Below, one piece after another: positions 31,595 to 39,491 of a stretch of 64,000 nucleotides of DNA. Every line of letters begins with the position of its first letter. Positions within the stretch are counted from its first letter, which is position 1. Source of the stretch: an uncultured bacterium. GTDB lineage: Bacteria > Bacillota > Clostridia > Oscillospirales > Oscillospiraceae. A program made the position numbers and the translations under genes. The notes under the pieces are model-generated. The model was not told the DNA's origin and made no database searches. It saw only the letters and a list, made by a program, of their open reading frames with translations. The stretch spans positions 41,616-105,615 of the forward strand of contig CASFCS010000001.1 of NCBI GenBank assembly GCA_949293245.1, read 5' to 3'.

Positions 31595-32185
31595 TCAAGT
31601 ATACCGTTCCTCCCGCCAGGGCAGCGCTTCCCCGCCGGGGCCCTCCAGGGCGCCGTTGCGGCGCACCATGTGCAGGTGGTCCTCCCACACACCGTTGATG
31701 GCCAGGTACCGGGGGCTTATCCCCTCGCAGACAAAGCCGCACCGCTCCAGCACCCGGCGGGAGGGCAGGTTCCGGGGCAGGACGTTGGCCTCCACCCGGT
31801 GGAGGCCCCGGCACTCAAAGCCCCAGGTCACCGCCGCCTCCACCGCCCGGGTCATGAGGCCTTGGCCCTGCCGCGCCCGGTCCAGCTTGTACCCCAGAAA
31901 GCAGGAGCAAAAGGCCCCCCACACCACGCTGTTGAGCCCCACCAGGCCCGCCACCTCCCCCTCATGGGGGACCAGGTAGAACCGGAAGGCCCGGCCGGCG
32001 TGAAAGTCCTCCTGCTCCCGGAGGAGCAGAGCCAGCTGGCTCTCCTCTGTGTAGAACTCCTCCTCCCGCCTTGGCTCCCAGGGGGCGAAGAAGGCGCGGT
32101 TGCGCCGGTAGAAGTCCGCCAGAGGGGCGGCCAGCTCCGGCCGGGGCGGGCACAGCGCCGCCCCCTCCAGCTCCGGCAGCCTCAC
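31595..32185 (-). CDS. GNAT N-acetyltransferase, RimJ/RimL type
   Basis: 196 aa from GTG 32185, overlapping the cinA stop (GTGA). Acetyl-CoA loop LDRARQGQGLMTRAVEAAV, and VEANVLPRNLPSRRVLERCGF, which is typical of RimJ-like enzymes. Acetylates an amino group, often a protein N-terminus. The substrate is not readable. Confidence 0.88.
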   Translation of the reverse strand: MRLPELEGAALCPPRPELAAPLADFYRRNRAFFAPWEPRREEEFYTEESQLALLLREQEDFHAGRAFRFYLVPHEGEVAGLVGLNSVVWGAFCSCFLGYKLDRARQGQGLMTRAVEAAVTWGFECRGLHRVEANVLPRNLPSRRVLERCGFVCEGISPRYLAINGVWEDHLHMVRRNGALEGPGGEALPWREERYT

Positions 32186-33444
32186 TGGTTGAAGTCCCGC
32201 TCGGGGAGGCCCGTGAGCCACCGGCGGGCCATGTCCAGGGCATGGCTGGCGGCCACCAGGCGCACCCGGCCCCGGCCGCCGGTGATGCGCAGCTTGCGCA
32301 CCAGGGCCTTCTCCCCGGTCCACAGAGCGGTGTACACCAGCCCCTGGGGGTTGCCCTGATCGTCCGCCCCGGGGCCCGCCACCCCGGTGGTGGCCAGGGC
32401 CACCCGGCACCCCATGGCCCGGGCGGCACCCCGGGCCATGGCCTCCGCCACCTGGGGGGACACCGCCCCGTAGGTGTCCAGCAGCTTCCGGTCCACCCCC
32501 AGGGCCCCTTCCTTCACGTCGTTGCAGTAGCTGATGATGCTCCCCCGGAACACCTTGGAGGCCCCGGGCACGTCGGTGATGCGCTTGGCCAGCAGGCCGC
32601 CGGTGCAGGACTCGGCGCACCCCAGGGTGAGGCCCCGCTCCTCCAGCAGGGGGAGGACCACCTCCTCCAGAGAGCTCACCCCCACGCCGTAGATCAGGTC
32701 CCCCAGGACCTGGCGCACCCGGGCCTCCACCGGCACCATCAGGGCCAGGGCCCCGGTGTCGCTGTCCGCCTTGGCGGTGATGCGCAGCTCCACCTCGCCC
32801 TCCTTGGCGTAGGGGGCCAGGGTGGGGTTGGTGAGATCGTTCATCTCCCGGCGCAGCTTCTCCTCCACCGCGGCCTCCCCCATGCCGAACACCCGCAGAG
32901 TGCGGGAGAGGATGACCCCCTCGGACAGCCCCCGCAGGTAGGGGGCGGCGCAGGCCCGGAACATGGGCAGGCACTCCGACGGGGGACCGGGGAGCATGAC
33001 CACATGGCGCCCCCCCGCCTCAAAGGCGCACCCCGGGGCGGTGCCCCAGTCGTTGGGGAACACCACGCAGCCCTGGGGCAGCAGGGCCTGGCGCAGGTTG
33101 TTGTCCGTCATCACCCGCCCCGCCCGGTGGAAGTAGGCCCGGATGCGCTCGGCGCTCTCCCGGTGGGGCACCAGCTGGCGGCCGAAGGCGGCGGCCAGCA
33201 CGTTTTTGGTCAGGTCGTCGCAGGTGGGGCCCAGGCCGCCGGTGGTGATGATGATGTCCGCCCGGCCGGCGGCCTGCTCCACCGCCGCCCGCAGGCGCTG
33301 GGGGTTGTCCCCCACCACGGTGTGGTAATAGACGTTGAGGCCCAGGGCGGAGAGCTCCTGGGAGAGCATCTGGGCGTCGGTATTGGCGATGTTGCCCAGG
33401 AGCAGCTCGGTGCCCACAGCGATGAGTTCTACGGTGTGTGCCAT
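32182..33444 (-). CDS. cinA: CinA family protein (nicotinamide-nucleotide amidase)
   Basis: 420 aa. N-terminal molybdopterin-binding-like domain (AVGTELLLGNIANTDAQ, TTGGLGPTCDDLTK) and C-terminal PncC amidase domain (LGCAESCTGGLLAKRITDVPGASKVFRGSIISYCNDVK, ATTGVAGPG). Converts NMN to nicotinate mononucleotide in NAD recycling; linked to competence in some Firmicutes. recA is not adjacent here. Confidence 0.93.
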   Translation of the reverse strand: MAHTVELIAVGTELLLGNIANTDAQMLSQELSALGLNVYYHTVVGDNPQRLRAAVEQAAGRADIIITTGGLGPTCDDLTKNVLAAAFGRQLVPHRESAERIRAYFHRAGRVMTDNNLRQALLPQGCVVFPNDWGTAPGCAFEAGGRHVVMLPGPPSECLPMFRACAAPYLRGLSEGVILSRTLRVFGMGEAAVEEKLRREMNDLTNPTLAPYAKEGEVELRITAKADSDTGALALMVPVEARVRQVLGDLIYGVGVSSLEEVVLPLLEERGLTLGCAESCTGGLLAKRITDVPGASKVFRGSIISYCNDVKEGALGVDRKLLDTYGAVSPQVAEAMARGAARAMGCRVALATTGVAGPGADDQGNPQGLVYTALWTGEKALVRKLRITGGRGRVRLVAASHALDMARRWLTGLPERDFNQ

Positions 33445-33485
33445 TGCGTATCCCTTCTTTTCTCAGTATATCCCGCCCGGGAAAC

Positions 33486-34301
33486 TCACATACCCCGCAG
33501 CCACTCCAGGGCCAGGGGCAGCCAGGTAGCGGCGTGGGGCCTGACGTACTCCGCCCGCCAGACGCTGTCCGCCGTGGCCAGGCCCATGGCGTGGGGGCCC
33601 CGCTGGTAGAGGTGAAGCTCAAAGGGCACCCCCGCCCGGCGGAGGGCCCCGGCGTACAGCAGGCTGTGTTCCACGGGGACGGTGGCGTCCTCCGTGGCGG
33701 CCCAGAGAAAGGTGGGGGGCGTCCGGGGCGTCACCGCCTCCTCCAGGGAGAGGCGGGGGGGCACCGGCTCCTTCTCGCCCCAGATCCGCTCCAGGCAGCC
33801 GGGGCAGGCCCACTCAGGCCGGGCGGTGATCACCGGGTAGCTGAGGATCACCCGGTCGGGCCGCACCTCCTCCGGCGTAAGGCCCAGGGGGGCGAAGGCC
33901 GGGTCATCCCAGAAGTTGGACAGGGCGGCCGCCAGGTGTCCCCCGGCGGAGAAGCCGCACAGGGCCACCTGCCCCGGGTCCACCCCGTACGCCTTGGCGC
34001 GGCGGCGCACATAGGCCACCGCCGCCCCCGCCTCCAGCAGGGGGAGGGGCCAGCGGTCGGGCTGGACGCTGTAGCGCAGCACGAAGGCCTGGACCCCCGC
34101 CGCCAGAAAGGCCAGAGCCACCGGCTCCCCCTCTCCGGGGGCCACCAGGCGGTACCCCCCGCCGGGGCAGATCACCACCGCCGGGCGCCCCCCGTCCCCC
34201 AAAAGGCCTATGTTTTCCCGGGCGTACACCGCCAGCTCCACGGGGCTCTTTCCCCGGGGCAGCCCGGGGGCAAAGTCCTCCCGGCTCAGCCGCGTCACCA
34301 T
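33486..34301 (-). CDS. Alpha/beta hydrolase (acetylxylan-esterase-like)
   Basis: 271 aa. Start placed at ATG 34301, 9 nt from AAGGAGGG; the ATG at 34310 touches the ribosome site. CPGGGY forms the oxyanion HGG-type motif, GFSAGGH carries the nucleophile Ser, followed by Asp in ATEDATVPVEHS and His near GPHAMGL. The fold is that of BD-FAE/acetyl esterase proteins. No signal peptide, so it would act on imported oligosaccharides or small esters. Confidence 0.85.
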   Translation of the reverse strand: MVTRLSREDFAPGLPRGKSPVELAVYARENIGLLGDGGRPAVVICPGGGYRLVAPGEGEPVALAFLAAGVQAFVLRYSVQPDRWPLPLLEAGAAVAYVRRRAKAYGVDPGQVALCGFSAGGHLAAALSNFWDDPAFAPLGLTPEEVRPDRVILSYPVITARPEWACPGCLERIWGEKEPVPPRLSLEEAVTPRTPPTFLWAATEDATVPVEHSLLYAGALRRAGVPFELHLYQRGPHAMGLATADSVWRAEYVRPHAATWLPLALEWLRGM

Positions 34302-34399
34302 GGCCGCCATCCCTCCTTCCGTTTTTCTCAGTATAGCACCTTCCTGTCTCCCTTTCTACCCCGCTTTCGCTTCTCTGTCCGATTCTTTTGAAAAACCCC

Positions 34400-34429
34400 T
34401 TGACAACGCCCGGGTCTGTGGGGTATAAT
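34400..34429 (+). promoter_or_regulatory. tRNA-Val promoter
   Basis: TTGACA (34400-34405), 18-bp spacer, TATAAT (34424-34429). Confidence 0.75.
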
Positions 34430-34451
34430 AACGCCTGTCCCGCGAAAAGAT

Positions 34452-34528
34452 GGGCGATTAGCTCAGCTGGTATGAGCATCCGCTTGACGTGCGGGAGGTC
34501 ACAGGTTCGAATCCTGTATCGCCCACCA
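34452..34528 (+). tRNA. tRNA-Val (GAC)
   Basis: 77 nt with encoded CCA. Acceptor GGGCGAT / ATCGCCC, D arm GCTC / GAGC, anticodon loop TTGACGT (anticodon GAC), T arm ACAGG-TTCGAAT-CCTGT. All stems pair. Confidence 0.95.
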
Positions 34529-34530
34529 TG

Positions 34531-34568
34531 AGAAGGCACCTGCCGGAAGGCAGGTGCCTTCTGTGTTT
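34531..34568 (+). terminator. Terminator of tRNA-Val
   Basis: Perfect 14-bp stem AGAAGGCACCTGCC / GGCAGGTGCCTTCT with loop GGAA, then T-rich sequence. Resembles the terminator at 4034. Confidence 0.8.
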
Positions 34569-34628
34569 ATTTTGTTCCTAATTATGGATTTTCCGCGGGT
34601 TTTCCCCCTTTTTCGCCCCTATTTCTTC

Positions 34629-34657
34629 TTGACAGTGGGGGGCGGATGTGCTAGTAT
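34629..34657 (+). promoter_or_regulatory. Cold-shock gene promoter
   Basis: TTGACA (34629-34634), 17-bp spacer, TAGTAT (34652-34657). Gives a leader of about 109 nt. Confidence 0.7.
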
Positions 34658-34694
34658 GAGTGAGCAGTTTTGATGTATGAAATGATTTGGCCTT

Positions 34695-34736
34695 GCCCTT
34701 GATCGTTTTCACGCACAAGGGCCGGGCTCTTTTTTG
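34695..34736 (+). promoter_or_regulatory. Hairpin and T tract in the cold-shock leader
   Basis: Stem GCCCTTG / CAAGGGC (34695-34701 / 34716-34722), 14-nt loop, then CGGGCTC and six T. It looks like an attenuator inside the 5' UTR, ahead of the ribosome site. Long structured leaders are usual for csp genes. Confidence 0.5.
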
Positions 34737-34772
34737 TGTCAAAATGCAATTTTCTCTAGGAGGCAAGATCTC

Positions 34773-34988
34773 ATGTACACTGGCACTGTGAAATGGTTCA
34801 ATGCGGAGAAGGGCTACGGCTTCATCTCCAACGACGACGGCTCTGAGGACGTGTTCGTCCACTTCTCCGCCATCGTGTGCGACGGCTACAAGAAGCTGGA
34901 CGAGGGTCAGAAGGTCACCTTCGACACCGAGCCCGATCCCCGGGGCAGCCGGGGCGTGCGCGCCGTCAACGTGGTGGCCCAGGCCTGA
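34773..34988 (+). CDS. Cold-shock protein (CspA family)
   Basis: 71 aa, ATG 34773 with TAGGAGG upstream. Single CSD fold: [21 protein letters not shown] (RNP1 region) and DVFVHFSAI (RNP2). Single-stranded RNA/DNA-binding chaperone. Own promoter, long leader and terminator. Confidence 0.95.
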   Translation: MYTGTVKWFNAEKGYGFISNDDGSEDVFVHFSAIVCDGYKKLDEGQKVTFDTEPDPRGSRGVRAVNVVAQA

Positions 34989-35007
34989 GCCATTGCCATA
35001 CAAGAAA

Positions 35008-35046
35008 AGCTCCGCCCGGTCTTGAGAACCGGGCGGAGCTTTTTTA
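35008..35046 (+). terminator. Terminator of the cold-shock gene
   Basis: Stem AGCTCCGCCCGGT / ACCGGGCGGAGCT (13 bp) and TTTTT. Confidence 0.85.
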
Positions 35047-35190
35047 CGTGTCGGCAAAGCCGCCACGTTTCAAAAAAATGCTTGCATTTTTTTGAGGAAG
35101 ATGCAGCCCGCGGCGTCGCACTCGCTTTGCTCGCACGCTTGCGGGCTGAGAAGTGTTTTTTCTCAGGCACATGTCCTGAGAAAAAACGGA
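35047..35190. repeat. Cluster of four hairpins in intergenic DNA
   Basis: No gene from 34989 to 35297. Successive dyads: CGTG...CACG (35047-35066), TTCAAAAAAATGC / GCATTTTTTTGAGG (35068-35097, like 30090-30118), CAGCCCGC / GCGGGCTG (35103-35148) and TTTTTTCTCAGG / CCTGAGAAAAAA (35156-35186). Probably interspersed repeat modules. Confidence 0.5.
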
Positions 35191-35297
35191 ATTTCATCTT
35201 ATTTTGCCGCCTCCGGGCGACAAAACTCTGCCGAGGGCTTTTTCTCACAAGATACTGTTTGCTTCTTGCACGGACTTCTCCCTCCATGGGCCTCCCC

Positions 35298-35381
35298 TCA
35301 GGCGGGGAGGATTTCTTTTTCCCGCCAGGCCAGCACCGCTGCCGCCGCCAGGGCCGCCTTGCGCGGCGTGACAGATTTCAT
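35298..35381 (-). CDS. Candidate 27-aa small protein
   Basis: Short frame on the minus strand from ATG 35381 with AAAGGAG 5 nt upstream, ending in TGA. The peptide starts MKSVTPRKAALAAAAV, continues LAWREKEILPA, and is Ala-rich and amphipathic. A plausible promoter precedes it (TAGACC 35461-35456, 17 bp, TAAAAT 35438-35433). The promoter, ribosome site and frame argue for a real gene; no homologue is known to me. Confidence 0.45.
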   Translation of the reverse strand: MKSVTPRKAALAAAAVLAWREKEILPA

Positions 35382-35490
35382 TGTATCTCCTTTCCCGCAG
35401 GGACAACCAGCACTGTGTGTTCCGGTATTACCATTTTACCACAGGAAAGAGGAAGGGTCTACCATTTTTGAAATTGCGCCCCCCTGGCCC

Positions 35491-35700
35491 TCACTTTTTC
35501 CGCCGGGGCAGGCGGTGCTTGGTGCCGTCGGGCTCCTGGATATAGGTGTTGTTCAGCTCGGCGGTGAGGCTGGCCTTCACGCTGTCGATATACTCCCGGC
35601 GCAGGGCGGCCCGCTCGGCCTCCTCCTCCGCCGTCAGCTTCTCCCCCGCCTTCACCCGGCGGGCAAACTCGTTGATGCGGTCAATCTTCTCCTGGGTCAT
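35491..35700 (-). CDS. DUF896 protein (YnzC-like)
   Basis: 69 aa. KIDRINEFARRVKAGEKLTAEEEAERAALRREYIDSVKASL is the DUF896 two-helix hairpin; the tail carries basic residues (HRLPRRKK). In Bacillus the related YnzC is in the LexA (yneA) region; role in stress response is suspected. Small cytosolic protein. Confidence 0.9.
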   Translation of the reverse strand: MTQEKIDRINEFARRVKAGEKLTAEEEAERAALRREYIDSVKASLTAELNNTYIQEPDGTKHRLPRRKK

Positions 35701-35742
35701 GGATAAGCTCCTTTCTCCGCCCGGAGGCGGGGCGAGACGGTT

Positions 35743-36543
35743 TCAAAGATAGCGCTCCAGCACGATGGCCACCCGGCCCTTCCGGGAATGGCCCCCCACG
35801 GCTTTGAGCACGCATTTGCCCAGGCCCCGGCAGGTGATGGTGTCCCCCTCCGCCACGGCCTTGTCCCCCTTGGTACACGCCCGGTGGTTGAGGGACACCC
35901 GCCCGGCGGAGATGAGCTCCCCCATCTTCCCCCGGGACATGGAAAAGCCGGAGGAGGCCACCGCGTCCAGCCGCAGGGTGGCCACCGTGTCCCGCACCTC
36001 CTTCACCTGGGCCGGGGGCGGCGTCAGCTCCCCCAGGGGGATGGGGCGCAGCGTCAGGCGGCAGCGGCCGGCCTGGCTGAACTGGGAGAGGATGATGGGG
36101 GCGCTGTCCGGCAGGGCCACGATCTGGGCCCTCCCCTCCCCCATCAGGATGTCCCCCACCCGCTCCCGGGTGAGGCCGATGCCCATGAGGCCCCCCAGGA
36201 TGTCCCGGTGAGTCAGGTCCTCCCCGGGGCGGAAGGAGGCCTCCAGGGCCGCCAGGGGCACGTCCTCCTCCGAGAGGGGCCAGTCGTCCTCCTCCTGCCA
36301 GGGGGGGAGAAAGACGCACACCGTCCGCTCCGCCCCCTCATAGCCCCCCACAAAGCGGTGGGGGGGATGGCCCGCGGCGGCCACCAGCTCCTCCGCCGCC
36401 CCCCGCAGGGCGGGGGTGAGGAAGTGGGTGTGGGTGGGGATGGAGCGGCTTGCGCAGCGCTCCAGCCGGTCCAGCACCCGGGCCAGGGCCACCCGCTCCT
36501 CCTGGTCCGCCGCCAGGCGGTCCAGCAGCTTGGTCTTGTCCAT
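35743..36543 (-). CDS. S4-domain RNA-binding protein (YlmH-like)
   Basis: 266 aa from ATG 36543. Central YlmH domain (PTHTHFLTPALRGAAEELV, FVGGYEGAERTVCVFLP) and a C-terminal S4 domain (RLDAVASSGFSMSRGKMGELISAGRVSLNHRACTKGDKAVAEGDTI). YlmH binds ribosomes and rescues stalled peptidyl-tRNA complexes in Bacillus. Usually in the sepF/divIVA cluster; here it sits downstream of an ABC exporter. Confidence 0.88.
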   Translation of the reverse strand: MDKTKLLDRLAADQEERVALARVLDRLERCASRSIPTHTHFLTPALRGAAEELVAAAGHPPHRFVGGYEGAERTVCVFLPPWQEEDDWPLSEEDVPLAALEASFRPGEDLTHRDILGGLMGIGLTRERVGDILMGEGRAQIVALPDSAPIILSQFSQAGRCRLTLRPIPLGELTPPPAQVKEVRDTVATLRLDAVASSGFSMSRGKMGELISAGRVSLNHRACTKGDKAVAEGDTITCRGLGKCVLKAVGGHSRKGRVAIVLERYL

Positions 36544-36553
36544 GGCGCCCCCC

Positions 36554-38308
36554 TTATACCGACACGCTCTTCTGGGCGTTGTAGAGCCGGGCGTACTCCC
36601 CGCCGGAGGCGAGCAGCTCCTCATGGGTGCCCTCCTCCACGATGCGGTTGTCGTCCACCACCAGGATGCGCCCCGCCCCCCGGATGGTGGACAGCCGGTG
36701 GGCGATGATGAGGGTGGTGCGCCCCTTGGCCAGGGCGTCGAAGGCCCCCTGGATGCGGGCCTCGGTCACCGAGTCCAGGGCGGAGGTGGCCTCGTCCAGA
36801 ATGAGGATGGGGGGATTTTTCAGGAAGATCCGGGCGATGGAGATGCGCTGCTTCTGGCCGCCGGACAGCATGACCCCCCGCTCCCCCACGTAGGTCTCAA
36901 AGCCGTCGGGCATGTCCATGATGTCCTGGTAGATCTCCGCCTTCCGGGCGGCCTCCATCACCTCGTCCAGGGTGGCGTCGGGCCGGCCGTAGCGGATGTT
37001 GTCCAGAATGGTGCCGGCGAAGAGGAACACGTCCTGCTGCACCACCCCGATCTGGGAGCGGAGGGAGTGCTGCTGCAGGGCACGCACGTCCTGGCCGTCC
37101 ACCAGGATGGCCCCCTCAGTCACATCGTAAAACCGGGGGATCAGCTGGCACAGGGTGCTCTTCCCCCCGCCGGAGGGGCCCACCACCGCCACCGTCTCCC
37201 CCTGGGGAATGTGGAGGGAGATGTGGGAGAGGACCATGGGCTTGTCGGGGGCGTAGCGGAAGGACACGTCCTGCACGTCGATCTCCCCCCGCACGGGCTG
37301 GGAGAGGGGGGCGGCGTCGGGGGCATCCTTCACCTCGGGCTCCACCCGCATGAGCTCCACAAACCGCTGGAACCCGGCCATGCCCTGCATGAACTGCTCC
37401 ACGAAGGCGGCCAGCTTGCGGATGGGGGTGAGGAAGGTGGAGACGTACAGGGTGAAGGTGATGAGGTCCACATAGTCCAGCTCCCCCTCCATGATGAAAA
37501 AGCCCCCCGCGGCGATGACCAGCAGGGACATGAGGGGGATGGCGAACTCCAGCCCCGCGTGGTAGGTGGCCATATAGCGGTAGTACCCCCGCTTGGCCAC
37601 CAGGAACTTCTGGTTGCCCGACTCGAACTTCTCGCTCTCCTGCTCCTCGTTGGCGAAGGCCTTGGCGGTGCGCATGCCGGAGATGGAGGACTCCAGCTCC
37701 CCGTTGATGCCCGCCATGCGGGCCTTCACCTCCCGGGAGGACCGGGCCATCCGCCGCCGGAAATAAATGGTAAACAGGATGAACACCGGCACCACCGCAA
37801 ACACGATGAGGGCCAGGCGCAGGTTGATGGAGGCCATGACGCACAATGCCCCCACCAGGGTGACGCAGGAGATGAACAGGTCCTCCGGCCCGTGGTGGGC
37901 CAGCTCGGTGATCTCAAAGAGGTCGGTGGTGGCCCGGCTCATAAGCTGGCCGGTGCGGTTTTTATCATAGAAGGAGAAGGACAGGTCCTGCATGTGGGCG
38001 AAGAGGTCCCGGCGGATGTCCGCCTCGATGCGCACCCCCATCATGTGGCCGTAGTACCCCACGATGAAGTACATCACCGCCCGCAGCACATAGGCCCCCA
38101 GCAAAACGAGCACCACGGTGAAAAAGGCCCGGAACTGCTGCTGGGGCAGCAGGGACTGCATGGACAGCCGGGAGACATAGGGGAAGGCCAGGTCCACCAG
38201 GGATATGCCCAGGGCGCAGGCCATGTCCAGCAGGAACAGCCCCAGGTGGGGGCGGTAGTAGGAAAAGAAAATGGACAGATAGCTCCGTTGGAATTTGCTT
38301 TTTTCCAT
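36554..38308 (-). CDS. ABC exporter, fused permease-ATPase (MsbA/BmrA type)
   Basis: 584 aa. Six-helix type IV exporter domain (residues about 20-310, with FYDKNRTGQLMSRATTD) and an ATPase domain: Walker A GPSGGGKST, Q-loop QQDVFLF, signature LSGGQKQR, Walker B ILILDEATSALD and H-loop AHRLST. Works as a homodimer, exporting a lipid, peptide or drug. Ten nt separate it from the YlmH gene. Confidence 0.92.
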   Translation of the reverse strand: MEKSKFQRSYLSIFFSYYRPHLGLFLLDMACALGISLVDLAFPYVSRLSMQSLLPQQQFRAFFTVVLVLLGAYVLRAVMYFIVGYYGHMMGVRIEADIRRDLFAHMQDLSFSFYDKNRTGQLMSRATTDLFEITELAHHGPEDLFISCVTLVGALCVMASINLRLALIVFAVVPVFILFTIYFRRRMARSSREVKARMAGINGELESSISGMRTAKAFANEEQESEKFESGNQKFLVAKRGYYRYMATYHAGLEFAIPLMSLLVIAAGGFFIMEGELDYVDLITFTLYVSTFLTPIRKLAAFVEQFMQGMAGFQRFVELMRVEPEVKDAPDAAPLSQPVRGEIDVQDVSFRYAPDKPMVLSHISLHIPQGETVAVVGPSGGGKSTLCQLIPRFYDVTEGAILVDGQDVRALQQHSLRSQIGVVQQDVFLFAGTILDNIRYGRPDATLDEVMEAARKAEIYQDIMDMPDGFETYVGERGVMLSGGQKQRISIARIFLKNPPILILDEATSALDSVTEARIQGAFDALAKGRTTLIIAHRLSTIRGAGRILVVDDNRIVEEGTHEELLASGGEYARLYNAQKSVSV

Positions 38309-38368
38309 CAGGCACGCTCCTCTCTGGCGATATCGCCCTCCGGTGAACCGGGGGCTTCGGCAGACATT

Positions 38369-38396
38369 AGTATAACAGAGGATTTTTTCTTGTCAA
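38369..38396 (-). promoter_or_regulatory. Promoter of the ABC exporter
   Basis: Minus strand TTGACA (38396-38391), 16-bp spacer, TATACT (38374-38369). Confidence 0.6.
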
Positions 38397-38440
38397 CGGC
38401 TTCGGCCGCCCCCTTTTCCCCCATCCGGGGGGATTTGCTC

Positions 38441-38469
38441 TTGCCAAGGGGGTAAAATATGATTATGAT
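38441..38469 (+). promoter_or_regulatory. Promoter of the AEC transporter
   Basis: TTGCCA (38441-38446), 17-bp spacer, TATGAT (38464-38469), divergent from the exporter promoter. Confidence 0.55.
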
Positions 38470-38527
38470 GGGGGTGATACCCCGGCTCCGGCCGGTCTCC
38501 TTCATACTTCATCAAAGGAGCTTCCCC

Positions 38528-39460
38528 ATGGCTGCACAGTTCTGGATCGTGGCGGGCCAGGTGGCCACGCTGTTTCTTATGATGGGGGTGGGGTTCTTCC
38601 TGGCCCGGCGGGGCCAGCTGTCCGGCGGCGCCATCGGGCAGATCTCCCACCTCCTTTTATATGTAGTGGCCCCCGCCATCGTCATTGACTCCTTCCAGCT
38701 GCCCTGCACGCCGGAGCTGGCCCTCCGGGTGGGCCAGGCGGCGGGGCTGATGGCGGTTGTGTACGCCCTGTACATGGTGGTGGCCCAGCCCTTCTTCCCC
38801 CGGCAGAGCGCCGACACCCGGGACACCCTGCGCTTTGCCATGGTGTACGGCAACACCGGCTTTATGGGCCTGCCCCTGGTGCGCTCGGTGCTGGGGGAGG
38901 AGGCCCTCATCTACTGCGTGGTGTCCCTGTCCATCTTCAACGTGGCCACCTGGACCCACGGGGTGGCCCTCATGGGGGGGCGCAGCCAGGTGACGGTCCG
39001 CCGGGCGGTGTGCAACCCCGGCGTGGCGGGGCTGGCCATCGGCATGGCCCTGTTCTTTCTGAACATTACCCTTCCCGGTCCGGTGGGCCAGGCGGTGGCC
39101 TACCTGGGGGGTCTGAACACCCCCCTGGCCATGGTGGTCATCGGGGCCCAGATGGCCTCCTCCGACCTGGGGGCGGTGTTCCGCCAGAAGCGGCTGTACG
39201 CCGTGTCCGCCTGCAAGCTGCTGCTCATCCCCACTCTCACCGCCCTGCTCCTGCTGCCCCTGGGGCTGCCCCCCCTCATCTACTGCACCATGGTGCTCCT
39301 GGCCGCCACCCCGGTGGCGGGGGTGACCAGCATGTTTGCCCAGCAGTTCCACCGGGATCAGGTAAGCGCCGCCCAGGCGGTGACATTGTCCACCCTGCTG
39401 TCCCTGTTCACCCTGCCCTGCTTCGGCGTGCTGGCCCAGCGCCTGGCGGGCCTCATCTGA
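38528..39460 (+). CDS. AEC family transporter (auxin-efflux-carrier fold)
   Basis: 310 aa, ATG 38528 with AAAGGAG upstream. About ten membrane helices in two inverted halves. Family motifs: YGNTGFMGLPLVRSVLG and NTPLAMVVIGAQMA. Bacterial members carry malate, lactate or other organic anions. Followed 31 nt later by the YtvI-type gene, with its own ribosome site. Confidence 0.88.
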   Translation: MAAQFWIVAGQVATLFLMMGVGFFLARRGQLSGGAIGQISHLLLYVVAPAIVIDSFQLPCTPELALRVGQAAGLMAVVYALYMVVAQPFFPRQSADTRDTLRFAMVYGNTGFMGLPLVRSVLGEEALIYCVVSLSIFNVATWTHGVALMGGRSQVTVRRAVCNPGVAGLAIGMALFFLNITLPGPVGQAVAYLGGLNTPLAMVVIGAQMASSDLGAVFRQKRLYAVSACKLLLIPTLTALLLLPLGLPPLIYCTMVLLAATPVAGVTSMFAQQFHRDQVSAAQAVTLSTLLSLFTLPCFGVLAQRLAGLI

Positions 39461-39491
39461 CCCCATTGGCCCCGTCGGAAAGGAGATCTCT

